22,800 bases of DNA from Coriobacteriia bacterium (lineage in GTDB: Bacteria > Actinomycetota > Coriobacteriia > Coriobacteriales > Atopobiaceae): the NCBI GenBank assembly GCA_003150175.1, contig QAKZ01000021.1, positions 7,695-30,494 of the forward strand. Reading direction: 5' to 3'. Positions within the stretch are counted from its first letter, which is position 1, and every line of letters begins with the position of its first letter. The position numbers were made by a program, and so were the translations under genes. The notes under the pieces are model-generated. The model was not told the origin of the DNA, did not search any database, and saw nothing but the letters and a program-made list of their open reading frames with translations. Of this stretch, positions 16,634 to 22,800 are shown piece by piece.

Positions 16634-18091
16634 CTAGCGCCTCTCGGACATGGGCACATAGTCGCCGCCGCCCATGACGGAGTTGTACGCGGGGCGGATG
16701 ATGCGCCCGGCGCCGTAGAGCTCCTCCATACGGTGCGCGCACCAGCCGGCCAGGCGCGCCATCGCGAAGATCGCGGTGTACATGTCGGCGGGAATGCCCA
16801 GCATGGAGTACACGAAACCGGTATACAGGTCGATGTTCGCGCAGATCGGCTTGGTCACGCCGCGGACATCGCGCATGATCTGGGGGCCCATCTTCTCGAT
16901 GTTCTCGAGCAGGGCGAGCTTCTCGTCGCGACCCTTCTGGTGCGCGAGCTTGCGCGCGTACTTCTTTATGATGACGGCGCGAGGGTCGGAGAGGGTGTAG
17001 ACCGCGTGGCCGAGCCCGTAGATGAGCCCGCTGCCGTCGAAGGCGTTGCCGTTGACGACATCGGTGAGGTAGGCCGCGACCTGGTCTTCGTCGGTCCAGT
17101 CCTCGATGTTCTCGGACGCATCCTCGATCATGGCGCCGACCTTGGCGTTCGCGCCGCCGTGCTTGGGCCCCTTGAGCGAGCCGATGGCGGCGGCGTACGC
17201 GGAGTAAGCGTCGGTACCCGACGACGAGAGCACGCGCGTGGTGAAGGTCGAGTTGTTGCCGCCGCCGTGCTCGGCGTGGAGCATGAGCATGACGTCGAGC
17301 AGCATCGCCTCGTCGTGCGTGAAGCCCTGGTCGCCGCGGAGCACGTCGAGCAGGGTCTCTGCCATCGAGAAGCCCTCTCGCGCGGGCGGGACCAGCAGCT
17401 TCGTGCCCGTAGCCGCCGCGACCGCTGCCTCGTGCGCGACCGCCGCGGTGCGCGGCCAGCGGCCGAGCAGGGACAGCGCGACGTCGATCTCGTGCGTGGG
17501 CGTCGTGTCGTCGGGGGTGGGGTCGAAGGAGTACAGCAGCAGCGTGGCGCGCTGCAGGACGTTCATGATGTTCTGGCTGTACGTCGTTCGGGGGAAGATG
17601 TGCAGGAAGCCCTCGGGGAGCTGCCGGCGGGAGTCGATGCGCGCCTTGAAGTCATCGAGCTGGGCCTCGGTGGGCAAGGTGCCGGACATGAGCAGGTAGG
17701 CGGCCTCTTCGTAGCCGAAGCGGTCCTCGCTCTGCGCGTGGTCGATGAGGTCGGCGATGTGGTAGCCGCGGTAGATCAGGTCGCCCTCGTCGGGGACCAC
17801 GCCCTCGGGGGTCTTGTTGTAGCCATGGACGTTCGAGATCGTGGTGAGGCCCACGAGCACGCCCGAGCCGTCCGCGTTGCGCAGGCCGCGCTTGACGTCG
17901 TATTTGGCGTAGAGCTCGGGGTCGACGACGTCGATGTCCTCGAAACCCTGGTAAAGGCGGTCGGAAACGCCCGGGCGGCCGAGCGCGACCGACGGCATCG
18001 GGTAGGCGTCGGCCACGTGCGTCATGGCCGAGGTCTCGAGGGCCGAGAGGATCGGGCGGGTACCGCCCTTGCGGTTGCGGATGATGGCCAT
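16634..18091 (-). CDS. gltA: Citrate synthase
   Basis: 485 residues. It condenses acetyl-CoA and oxaloacetate to citrate. Active-site residues by family pattern are His275 (LHAEHGGGNNST), His362 (GLGHAVY) and Asp421 (NIDLYTG). KHGGANAK (310-317) and MARLAGWCAHRMEE are further family blocks. It is longer than the roughly 370-430-residue type II enzymes, mainly because of an N-terminal extension of about 90 residues. The start ATG has AGGAGG seven bases upstream; Met23 is a possible alternative. In an anaerobe the enzyme likely feeds 2-oxoglutarate and glutamate synthesis through a partial TCA cycle (inference). No aconitase or isocitrate dehydrogenase gene is in the window. It follows the ACT gene by 114 bases of repetitive GC-rich sequence. 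Confidence 0.95.
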   Translation of the reverse strand: MAIIRNRKGGTRPILSALETSAMTHVADAYPMPSVALGRPGVSDRLYQGFEDIDVVDPELYAKYDVKRGLRNADGSGVLVGLTTISNVHGYNKTPEGVVPDEGDLIYRGYHIADLIDHAQSEDRFGYEEAAYLLMSGTLPTEAQLDDFKARIDSRRQLPEGFLHIFPRTTYSQNIMNVLQRATLLLYSFDPTPDDTTPTHEIDVALSLLGRWPRTAAVAHEAAVAAATGTKLLVPPAREGFSMAETLLDVLRGDQGFTHDEAMLLDVMLMLHAEHGGGNNSTFTTRVLSSSGTDAYSAYAAAIGSLKGPKHGGANAKVGAMIEDASENIEDWTDEDQVAAYLTDVVNGNAFDGSGLIYGLGHAVYTLSDPRAVIIKKYARKLAHQKGRDEKLALLENIEKMGPQIMRDVRGVTKPICANIDLYTGFVYSMLGIPADMYTAIFAMARLAGWCAHRMEELYGAGRIIRPAYNSVMGGGDYVPMSERR

Positions 18092-18205
18092 TCAAAACCT
18101 CCTGGAAAGAAGGGCGGCGAGCGGCGCGTCGGGCGAAGGCGCGTCGGGAGGGAGGGCGGCCGTCACGGCGGCCGCGGCGTGCCTCGGGCGAGCGGCGCGA
18201 CGGGC

Positions 18206-18499
18206 CTAGAGGCGATACATGAAGCGGAAGACTTCCTCGCGCTGCAGGGTGATCTGCACGCCGAGCTTCTCGGAAAGCTCGTCGAGCTTGGTCTTGAGCT
18301 CAGAGAACTCGGCGGTGCTGCCGAGGTCGACGAGCATGGTCATGGTAAAGATGCCCTGCAAGATGGTCTGCGAGATGTCGAGGATGTTCGCCTCGCGATC
18401 GGCGAGAGCACCGGTGACGGAGGCGACGATGCCCGGGCGGTCGCTGCCCAGGACGGTGATGATCGCGCGGTTGCCGGAAGCGGCTTCGTTGGTAGGCAT
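18206..18499 (-). CDS. ACT-domain protein, UPF0237 family
   Basis: 97 residues, the family's usual length of about 90 plus a short N-terminal addition. It is one ACT fold: [21 protein letters not shown] (starting at residue 12), then [23 protein letters not shown] and a C-terminal [13 protein letters not shown] domains bind amino acids or similar small ligands, and stand-alone members are thought to regulate partners. The start at 18499 has GAGGAGG just upstream; an upstream in-frame extension has none. In many genomes this gene precedes a UPF0210/DUF711 gene. Here the next gene downstream is citrate synthase. Confidence 0.88.
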   Translation of the reverse strand: MPTNEAASGNRAIITVLGSDRPGIVASVTGALADREANILDISQTILQGIFTMTMLVDLGSTAEFSELKTKLDELSEKLGVQITLQREEVFRFMYRL

Positions 18500-18512
18500 G
18501 GGCCCTCCTCGA

Positions 18513-18539
18513 GATAGACGATTAGAGAAGTAGTCTATC
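18513..18539. promoter_or_regulatory. Inverted repeat upstream of the ACT gene
   Basis: GATAGAC and GTCTATC are perfect 7-base inverted repeats separated by 13 bases, immediately upstream of the ribosome binding site of the ACT gene. The spacing could suit a dimeric regulator or an RNA stem. On the minus strand TTGGAT just upstream could be a -35 box, with a poor -10. The function is not known. Confidence 0.4.
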
Positions 18540-18654
18540 CAAGTTGGGCATGGTTTACGCGCGGACGCCGCAAGAGGAGCCAAAACGTAACGCTGGGCCG
18601 CCGCAGACGAGCAAGAAAACCCGTTGAGCGCGGTCCGCGGTCAGCTTTGCCGGA

Positions 18655-19155
18655 TCAGTTCTCCGCCGGGTCCGCGCTCTTGACAGCCTCGAAGAGGGCG
18701 ACGACGTCCTCCGGCGTGCAGTCGAGCGCGCAGCTGAGCTCCTGGAGCGAGCGCTCCCGGGCGCTCTTGAGGATGCGCGAGTAGGCGACGGGGGCCTTCT
18801 TGTTCTTGCCCTCGACCTCGGCGATGCGCGAGGCGAAGGTCTTTACCACGCGCACGGTGTCGCGGCAGGATCCGTTGCGGATTTCTTGCTTGAAATGCTG
18901 CTCTTCCAGGGAGTTGTTGCGCTCGGTGAAGTCGTCGACCGCCATCTGCGGGTACTGGTCGATGATCTCGCGCGCCTCCTCGGCCGAAAGGATCGGGCGC
19001 AGTCGGTCCTCGTTGCTCACGGGGAAGCTGATGTGCATCGCGTGGCGCTGGCCGACGGGAAGCAGCTTGTACGTTGCGTCCGGGCCCTCGCCCACGCCCT
19101 CGACCCTACAGACGCCCTGCCCCGGATGAACGATATACTCACCGACCGAATACAT
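18655..19155 (-). CDS. CarD/CdnL-family RNA polymerase-binding regulator
   Basis: 166 residues, the normal length. The N-terminal RNA polymerase-interacting domain (about 1-58) begins MYSVGEYIVHPGQGVCRVEG and includes the HISFPVSNEDRLRP strand region. The C-terminal part (about 60-160) is all-helical with a basic patch (KNKKAPVAYSRILKSARERS). Family members bind the RNA polymerase beta subunit and act at promoter open complexes. The ATG has AAAGGAG seven bases upstream. The gene is monocistronic in appearance with its own extended -10 promoter. I leave the symbol blank because it cannot be told whether it is CarD or CdnL in the strict sense. Confidence 0.93.
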   Translation of the reverse strand: MYSVGEYIVHPGQGVCRVEGVGEGPDATYKLLPVGQRHAMHISFPVSNEDRLRPILSAEEAREIIDQYPQMAVDDFTERNNSLEEQHFKQEIRNGSCRDTVRVVKTFASRIAEVEGKNKKAPVAYSRILKSARERSLQELSCALDCTPEDVVALFEAVKSADPAEN

Positions 19156-19179
19156 GCACTTCTCCTTTCGCCGAACAGC

Positions 19180-19188
19180 ATTATAGCA
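19180..19188 (-). promoter_or_regulatory. Extended -10 promoter of the CarD-family gene
   Basis: On the minus strand TGCTATAAT gives a consensus TATAAT (19185-19180) with the TGN extension. No good -35 lies 16-18 bases upstream. The predicted transcript start is only about 18 bases before the ATG, leaving a leader just long enough for the ribosome binding site. Confidence 0.7.
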
Positions 19189-19192
19189 CGTA

Positions 19193-19227
19193 AATGCCTA
19201 ATTTGTGCCGTTTAGCGATTAGGTATT
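19193..19227. promoter_or_regulatory. Inverted repeat upstream of the CarD promoter
   Basis: AATGCCTAAT (19193-19202) and ATTAGGTATT (19218-19227) are inverted repeats with one mismatch and a 15-base spacer, placed just upstream of the extended -10 element. This is an AT-rich island in GC-rich DNA. It could bind a regulator of the CarD-family gene. Confidence 0.4.
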
Positions 19228-19263
19228 GCATATAAAGGAGCGTACTACTATCCGACTCACCTT

Positions 19264-19342
19264 CACTGGGTGACAGCGGATGATGGGTGTCACAGAAAGC
19301 TGCACGCAATGACTGTCACCCAGTGATGGGTGTCGCCCAGTG
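19264..19342. repeat. CACTGGGTGACAG inverted and direct repeat cluster
   Basis: CACTGGGTGACAG (19264-19276) and its exact reverse complement CTGTCACCCAGTG (19313-19325) flank 36 bases. A further near copy TGTCGCCCAGTG (19331-19342) follows, and GATGGGTGTC occurs twice (19281 and 19326). It lies just after the cyclophilin stop on the minus strand. It could form a long hairpin but has no T-run. Confidence 0.88.
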
Positions 19343-19346
19343 AGGG

Positions 19347-20090
19347 TTAGTCGATGACGGTGAGCTTGGAGATGCGCGGTTGGTCGGAGGCGGCGACGGT
19401 GCCGTTGGAGTCCTGGACGGGCGTCTTTTGCGCGATGGCGTCGACGACCTCGATGCCCGAGGTCACGCTGCCGAAGGCGGCGTACTGGCCGTCGAGCTGG
19501 GTGTTCGTCTTTTGCATGATGAAGAACTGCGAGCTCGCGGAGTTGTAATCCTGCGAGCGCGCCATACTGATGGTCCCGCGCACGTGGCTGATGGGGTTCT
19601 GCACGCCGTTGGCCGAGAACTCGCCCTTGATGGTCTGGTCCGAGCCGCCGGTGCCGTCGCCCTTGGGGTCGCCGCCCTGGATCATGAAGCCCTCGATGAT
19701 CCGGTGGAACGTCAGCCCGTCATAGAACCCGTCGCCCGCGAGCTTGCAGAAGTTCGCCACCGTGATGGGCGCGACGTTGGCGTTGAGCGCGCACTCGATG
19801 GTGCCGAAGCCCTCGACCTCGATGCTCGCGTGGTGCGTGCCCGTGGCGTAGGGCCCCTCGGCCGTGTCCTGGGAAGAAGCGCCACCGGTTTTCTGGGAGC
19901 CGTCACCCTTCGTGCCGGCGTCGCCACCGGCCAGGCCCGCGCCCGAGCCGCCGCAGCCCACCAGCGAAAGCGCGCCGAAAATCCCGAGCGCGCCGGCACA
20001 GAAACCGCGACGCGTCATGTTTCCGCGAGCGGCGCCCGTGCCCGCGATGGCTGCGCCCTCGACCGTCGCGACGTTCCTCTTTGCCTTCAT
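19347..20090 (-). CDS. Lipoprotein peptidyl-prolyl cis-trans isomerase (cyclophilin)
   Basis: 247 residues. The N-terminus is unusual: 24 residues, then MTRRGFCAGALGIFGALSLVGC with a twin-arginine RR and a lipobox ending at Cys46, so export may be by the Tat route with lipid attachment. A Gly/Ser linker (47-80) leads to a cyclophilin domain (about 86-245): FHRIIEGFMIQGGD (128-141), SQFFIM (187-192) and AAFGSV (204-209). Such enzymes help proteins fold outside the membrane. The start at 20090 has GGGAGGGG upstream. Met25 (20018) is possible and would put RR near the N-terminus, but its ribosome binding site is poor. It starts nine bases after the aminotransferase stop, so the two are probably cotranscribed. 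Confidence 0.92.
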   Translation of the reverse strand: MKAKRNVATVEGAAIAGTGAARGNMTRRGFCAGALGIFGALSLVGCGGSGAGLAGGDAGTKGDGSQKTGGASSQDTAEGPYATGTHHASIEVEGFGTIECALNANVAPITVANFCKLAGDGFYDGLTFHRIIEGFMIQGGDPKGDGTGGSDQTIKGEFSANGVQNPISHVRGTISMARSQDYNSASSQFFIMQKTNTQLDGQYAAFGSVTSGIEVVDAIAQKTPVQDSNGTVAASDQPRISKLTVID

Positions 20091-20099
20091 GGCCCCTCC

Positions 20100-21260
20100 C
20101 TACAGGTCTGCGGACGCGATGGCGGCCACGGCCTCGCGGATGCGCTCAGGCGGCATCACGAGCGCCATGCGGACAAAGCCCTCGCCCGACGGGCCGAAGC
20201 TCGCGCCCGGCGTCACGATCACGCCGGACTTCTCCATGAGCTCGAGCGCAAAGGCCATCGAGTCGGTGCGGCCGTGCGGCAGGCGCGCCCACACGAACAT
20301 CGATCCATGGGCGTTCGGGCGCTCCCAGCCGATGGCCTCGAGGCCGTCGCAGAGCGCGTCGCGGCGCTCCTGGTACTTCATGCGCTGCTCCTCGACCTGC
20401 TCGCGCGGGCCGGTGAGCGCGGCGATGGCCACGTCCTGCTCGGGGTAGAACATGCCGAAGTCGACCTGGCCGCGGAGCTTGCGGGCCGCGGCGACGATGT
20501 CCGCGCGGCCGACGAGGAAGCTCAGGCGCATGCCGGTGACGTTGAAGCTCTTGGAAAGCGAGAGGAACTCGACGCCGACCTCGCGCGCGCCGGGGTAAGC
20601 AAGGAAGCTGCCGCCCGCCGGGCCGTCGAAGACGATGTCGGAGTAGGCGTTGTCGTGGATGACCACGATGTCGTGCTCGCGGGCGAACTCGATGATCTTC
20701 GCGTAGACCTCAGGTGTGCCGACCGAGCCCACGGGGTTCGCCGGCAGCGAGACGATCATCGCCTTGGCCGCGTCGGCGACCGCCGGGTCGATCCCGTCGA
20801 CGTAGGGCAGGAAATCGTGGTCGGCGGTGAGCGGGTAGTAGGCGCACTTCGCCCCCGCGAGCAGCGTCGCGTTCTGGAACACGGGGTAGCAGGGGTCGGG
20901 CACGAGCACGAGGTCGCCGGGGTCGACGAGGGCCGACAGCGGCCATAGCATGCCCTCCTGGGTGCCGCGGCAGCTCATGATCATGTCGTGGCCGATGCCG
21001 TCGACGCCGTAGCGGTCCTTGTAGTAGCCGGCGACGGCGTCGAGGAGCTCGTCTTTGTCGTGGAGGGAGTACTTCCAGTTGTCCGTATTGCGCGCGGACT
21101 CGATGAGCGCGTCCATGACGTGCGCGGACGGCTTGAAGTCGGGCGTGCCGACCGAAAGGTCGTAGACGGTGCGCCCCTCGGCCTCGAGCGCGCGGCGCTT
21201 CTCGTTCAGGGCGGCGAACACCTCGGCGCCAAAGAGGTCGAGTCGCTTAGAGAATTCCAT
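20100..21260 (-). CDS. PLP-dependent class I/II aminotransferase
   Basis: 386 residues from ATG 21260, which has GGAG six bases upstream; a TTG eight codons earlier is less likely. Fold type I residues are visible: YDLSVGTPDF (33-42), the PANPVG loop (173-178), Asp203 and Tyr206 in IHDNAYSDI, the PLP-binding Lys237 in SLSKSFNVTGMR, and a C-terminal substrate-carboxylate region (FVRMAL). The sequence style is that of LL-diaminopimelate or alanine/aspartate-type aminotransferases, and the substrate cannot be fixed from motifs. It heads an apparent two-gene transcript with the lipoprotein cyclophilin, a pairing with no obvious metabolic logic. The promoter region carries 12-bp tandem repeats. 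Confidence 0.9.
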   Translation of the reverse strand: MEFSKRLDLFGAEVFAALNEKRRALEAEGRTVYDLSVGTPDFKPSAHVMDALIESARNTDNWKYSLHDKDELLDAVAGYYKDRYGVDGIGHDMIMSCRGTQEGMLWPLSALVDPGDLVLVPDPCYPVFQNATLLAGAKCAYYPLTADHDFLPYVDGIDPAVADAAKAMIVSLPANPVGSVGTPEVYAKIIEFAREHDIVVIHDNAYSDIVFDGPAGGSFLAYPGAREVGVEFLSLSKSFNVTGMRLSFLVGRADIVAAARKLRGQVDFGMFYPEQDVAIAALTGPREQVEEQRMKYQERRDALCDGLEAIGWERPNAHGSMFVWARLPHGRTDSMAFALELMEKSGVIVTPGASFGPSGEGFVRMALVMPPERIREAVAAIASADL

Positions 21261-21301
21261 CGTGCGCTCCAATCGGTCGTGCAAGGGATCAACCCTCTTA
21301 C

Positions 21302-21325
21302 TTTACACCCGCGTTTACACCCGCG
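21302..21325. repeat. Perfect 12-bp tandem duplication upstream of the aminotransferase
   Basis: TTTACACCCGCG occurs twice in immediate tandem, 42-66 bases upstream of the aminotransferase ATG, in its promoter region. The 12-base period is close to one helical turn, so it could be a double operator. A chance duplication is also possible. Confidence 0.6.
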
Positions 21326-21586
21326 CAGCAGCCAAGAAGCGCGCTGCCGTGGCGGGCCGGCGGCCGCTCCGCGGAGGCGAGCGGCTCTCCCACGGCCCCT
21401 GCGCAACCCCGCGCGCCCGTCGCTGCACCGCCCCGGGAAAGCACCCCCCGCCCGCCCCCGCGACCGTCCGCCGAACGCGATTCACCGGACCTCCACCGCT
21501 CGTTCGGGTCCGGCAAAAAAAGTCCCGCCCGATTTTATGCAGGCCCACCCGCGCTGCCTGCGGCAACCTCCGGCATAGACAACCGG
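21326..21586. other. Non-coding divergent spacer, GC-rich
   Basis: This stretch separates the divergent aminotransferase and nrdD genes. About 200 bases are very GC-rich (many CCCG and CGCG runs), and from about 21515 base composition turns AT-richer toward the nrdD promoter. I see no supported gene or RNA. Short frames here lack ribosome binding sites. Confidence 0.6.
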
Positions 21587-21615
21587 TTAACAATGTCAAG
21601 ACCAAATCTAACAAT
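21587..21615 (+). promoter_or_regulatory. Candidate nrdD promoter
   Basis: TTAACA (21587-21592) and AACAAT (21610-21615) are 17 bases apart and match -35 and -10 consensus at five and four of six positions. The -10 overlaps the first NrdR-like box, which suits repression. Confidence 0.45.
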
Positions 21616-21624
21616 ATATTGGGT
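21609..21624 (+). promoter_or_regulatory. NrdR box 1
   Basis: TAACAATATATTGGGT contains the perfect palindrome CAATATATTG. It agrees with 13 of 16 positions of the NrdR box pattern as I recall it (acaCwAtATaTwGwgt). Its centre is 32 bp from that of box 2. Confidence 0.78.
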
Positions 21625-21640
21625 CGAATGAACATCCTAA

Positions 21641-21656
21641 ACACAAGGTCTTGTGG
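21641..21656 (+). promoter_or_regulatory. NrdR box 2
   Basis: ACACAAGGTCTTGTGG has 6-base perfect arms CACAAG/CTTGTG and agrees with about 12 of 16 positions of the NrdR pattern. The 32-bp centre spacing, about three helical turns, is the usual arrangement of paired NrdR boxes before ribonucleotide reductase genes. Confidence 0.75.
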
Positions 21657-21691
21657 CATAGTAATTCGCGAACACAAGCACAGGCATTCAA

Positions 21692-21720
21692 CGGCGCGCC
21701 GCACGGGCGCGCCGATTTTT
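21692..21720 (+). terminator. GC hairpin with T-run in the nrdD leader
   Basis: A perfect 9-bp stem CGGCGCGCC/GGCGCGCCG with a 5-base loop is followed by A and five T. It is inside the predicted nrdD leader, 19 bases before the ATG and after both NrdR boxes. It has the form of an intrinsic terminator, so it may act as an attenuator. Confidence 0.6.
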
Positions 21721-21738
21721 CGGAAAGCCAGGTCGACC

Positions 21739-22800
21739 ATGAAGATCATCAAGCGCAACGGCTCGGAGGTCACCTTCGAGGTCGAGAAGATCGAGAACGC
21801 CATCCGCGCGGCCAACCTCGAGGTTCCCGAGGAGCAGCGCCTCTCGGAGCGCAGCATCAAGTTCGCCGCCCTCAACGTCACCGACGAGTGCATGGAGGCC
21901 GGCCACACCGTGACGGTCGAGGAGGTCCAGGACCTCGTCGAGGACCAGCTCATGGCCCTCGACCACTTCGAGGTCGCCCGCCGCTACATCATCTACCGCT
22001 ACGTGCAGGCCCGGAAGCGCCAGAAGAACACCACCGACGACAAGATCCTCTCGCTGATCGAGTGCAACAACGAGGAGGTCAAGCAGGAGAACTCCAACAA
22101 GAACCCCACCGTCGTCAGCGTCCAGCGCGACTACATGGCCGGCGAGGTCTCCAAGGACCTGGCCATGCGCGAGCTGCTGCCCGCCGACATCGTGGCCGCC
22201 CACAACGAGGGCATCATCCACTTCCACGACGCCGACTACTTCGCGCAGCACATGCACAACTGCGATCTCATCAACCTCGACGACATGCTGCAGAACGGCA
22301 CCGTGATCTCGGGCACGCTCATCGAGCGCCCACACAGCTTCTCCACCGCCTGCAACATCGCCACGCAGATCATCGCGCAGGTCGCTTCTTGCCAGTACGG
22401 CGGGCAGTCGATCTCGCTCACGCACCTCGCGCCGTTCGTCGACGTCTCGCGCAAGAAGATCCGCCGCCAGGTCTACGCCGAGATGGAGGCCATCGACGCG
22501 CACCCCGGCGAGGACAAGATCAACCAGATCGTCGAGAAGCGCCTGCGCGAGGAGGTCGCCCGCGGCGTCCAGACCATCCAGTACCAGGTCGTCACCCTCA
22601 TGACCACCAACGGCCAGGCGCCCTTCATCACCGTCTTCATGTACCTCAACGAGGCGCGCAACGAGCAGGAGAAGGCCGACCTTGCCCTGTGCATCGAGGA
22701 GATGCTGCGCCAGCGCTATCAGGGCGTGAAGAACGAGGCCGGCGTGTGGATCACCCCCGCCTTCCCCAAGCTCATCTACGTGCTGGAGGAGGACAACGTC
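21739..22800 (+). CDS. nrdD: Anaerobic (class III) ribonucleoside-triphosphate reductase, N-terminal part
   Basis: The first 354 codons; the gene runs off the window. It reduces NTPs to dNTPs with a glycyl radical installed by NrdG, only without oxygen. An ATP-cone allosteric domain occupies about 1-95 (MKIIKRNGSEVTFEVEKI, and HFEVARRYIIYRYVQARK at 76-93). The catalytic barrel starts after about 120: EGIIHFHDADYF (157-168), DLINLDDML (176-184), PHSFSTACNIATQIIAQVAS (198-217) and YGGQSISLTHLAPFVDVSRK (220-239) are typical NrdD blocks. The glycyl-radical C-terminus is beyond the window. The ribosome binding site is weak (CCAGG before GTCGACC). Two NrdR boxes and a hairpin leader lie upstream. 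Confidence 0.96.
   Translation, partial: MKIIKRNGSEVTFEVEKIENAIRAANLEVPEEQRLSERSIKFAALNVTDECMEAGHTVTVEEVQDLVEDQLMALDHFEVARRYIIYRYVQARKRQKNTTDDKILSLIECNNEEVKQENSNKNPTVVSVQRDYMAGEVSKDLAMRELLPADIVAAHNEGIIHFHDADYFAQHMHNCDLINLDDMLQNGTVISGTLIERPHSFSTACNIATQIIAQVASCQYGGQSISLTHLAPFVDVSRKKIRRQVYAEMEAIDAHPGEDKINQIVEKRLREEVARGVQTIQYQVVTLMTTNGQAPFITVFMYLNEARNEQEKADLALCIEEMLRQRYQGVKNEAGVWITPAFPKLIYVLEEDNV

Overview
The window is GC-rich chromosomal DNA (the coding regions favour C or G at third positions) from what looks like an actinobacterium of the class Coriobacteriia, near Collinsella or Olsenella. That placement is an inference. It rests on the GC-rich codon use combined with firmicute-style genes (a NiaR-type 3H repressor, a PepV-type dipeptidase, a UPF0237 ACT protein, a class III ribonucleotide reductase) and a CarD-type regulator. 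Class III ribonucleotide reductase points to anaerobic growth. I see no integrase, transposase, phage gene, CRISPR array, toxin-antitoxin pair or defence cluster, so this is mainly housekeeping DNA with some unusual local structure.

Layout. 1-112: tRNA-Val(GAC) and its terminator. 205-816: a small membrane-anchored GIY-YIG protein. 943-2355: an M20 dipeptidase closed by a strong terminator. 2505-9951 (minus strand) is one long co-directional block. Read in transcription order it has a lipoprotein/permease/ATPase importer of the NitT/TauT class, then nadA-nadB-nadC and the repressor niaR (the aspartate-to-NAD pathway and its likely regulator), then an unknown multi-spanning membrane protein. 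A promoter with an overlapping imperfect palindrome precedes nadA. 9952-10464 is a non-coding gap with a large nested palindrome and 18-bp tandem repeats. 10465-11409 (minus) encodes a Tyr/Gln/Pro-rich single-span membrane protein. 11706-16481 (plus) is a MarR regulator followed by the two subunits of a heterodimeric ABC exporter, with overlapping genes. 16634-21260 (minus) holds citrate synthase, an ACT-domain protein, a CarD-family regulator, and an aminotransferase followed closely by a lipoprotein cyclophilin. 21739 to the end (plus) is the first 354 codons of nrdD, behind two NrdR-like boxes and a hairpin leader.

How the parts work together. NadB and NadA make quinolinate from aspartate, NadC makes nicotinate mononucleotide, and NiaR, translated from the same transcript with a 4-base overlap, probably represses the operon. 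The MarR protein probably controls its own exporter operon. In the exporter, all the non-consensus ATPase residues of both subunits fall on the same composite nucleotide site, as expected for an asymmetric heterodimer. NrdR boxes tie nrdD to deoxynucleotide demand.

The least explained features are the intergenic palindrome families: ATGACGAAAAGGGA/TCCCTTTTCGTCAT (three copies), GCCGCTGTGGCAC (four copies, nested) and CACTGGGTGACAG (three related copies). Next are the roughly 200-residue extracytoplasmic insert in one exporter subunit and the repeat-rich membrane protein. I found no convincing new multi-gene system.
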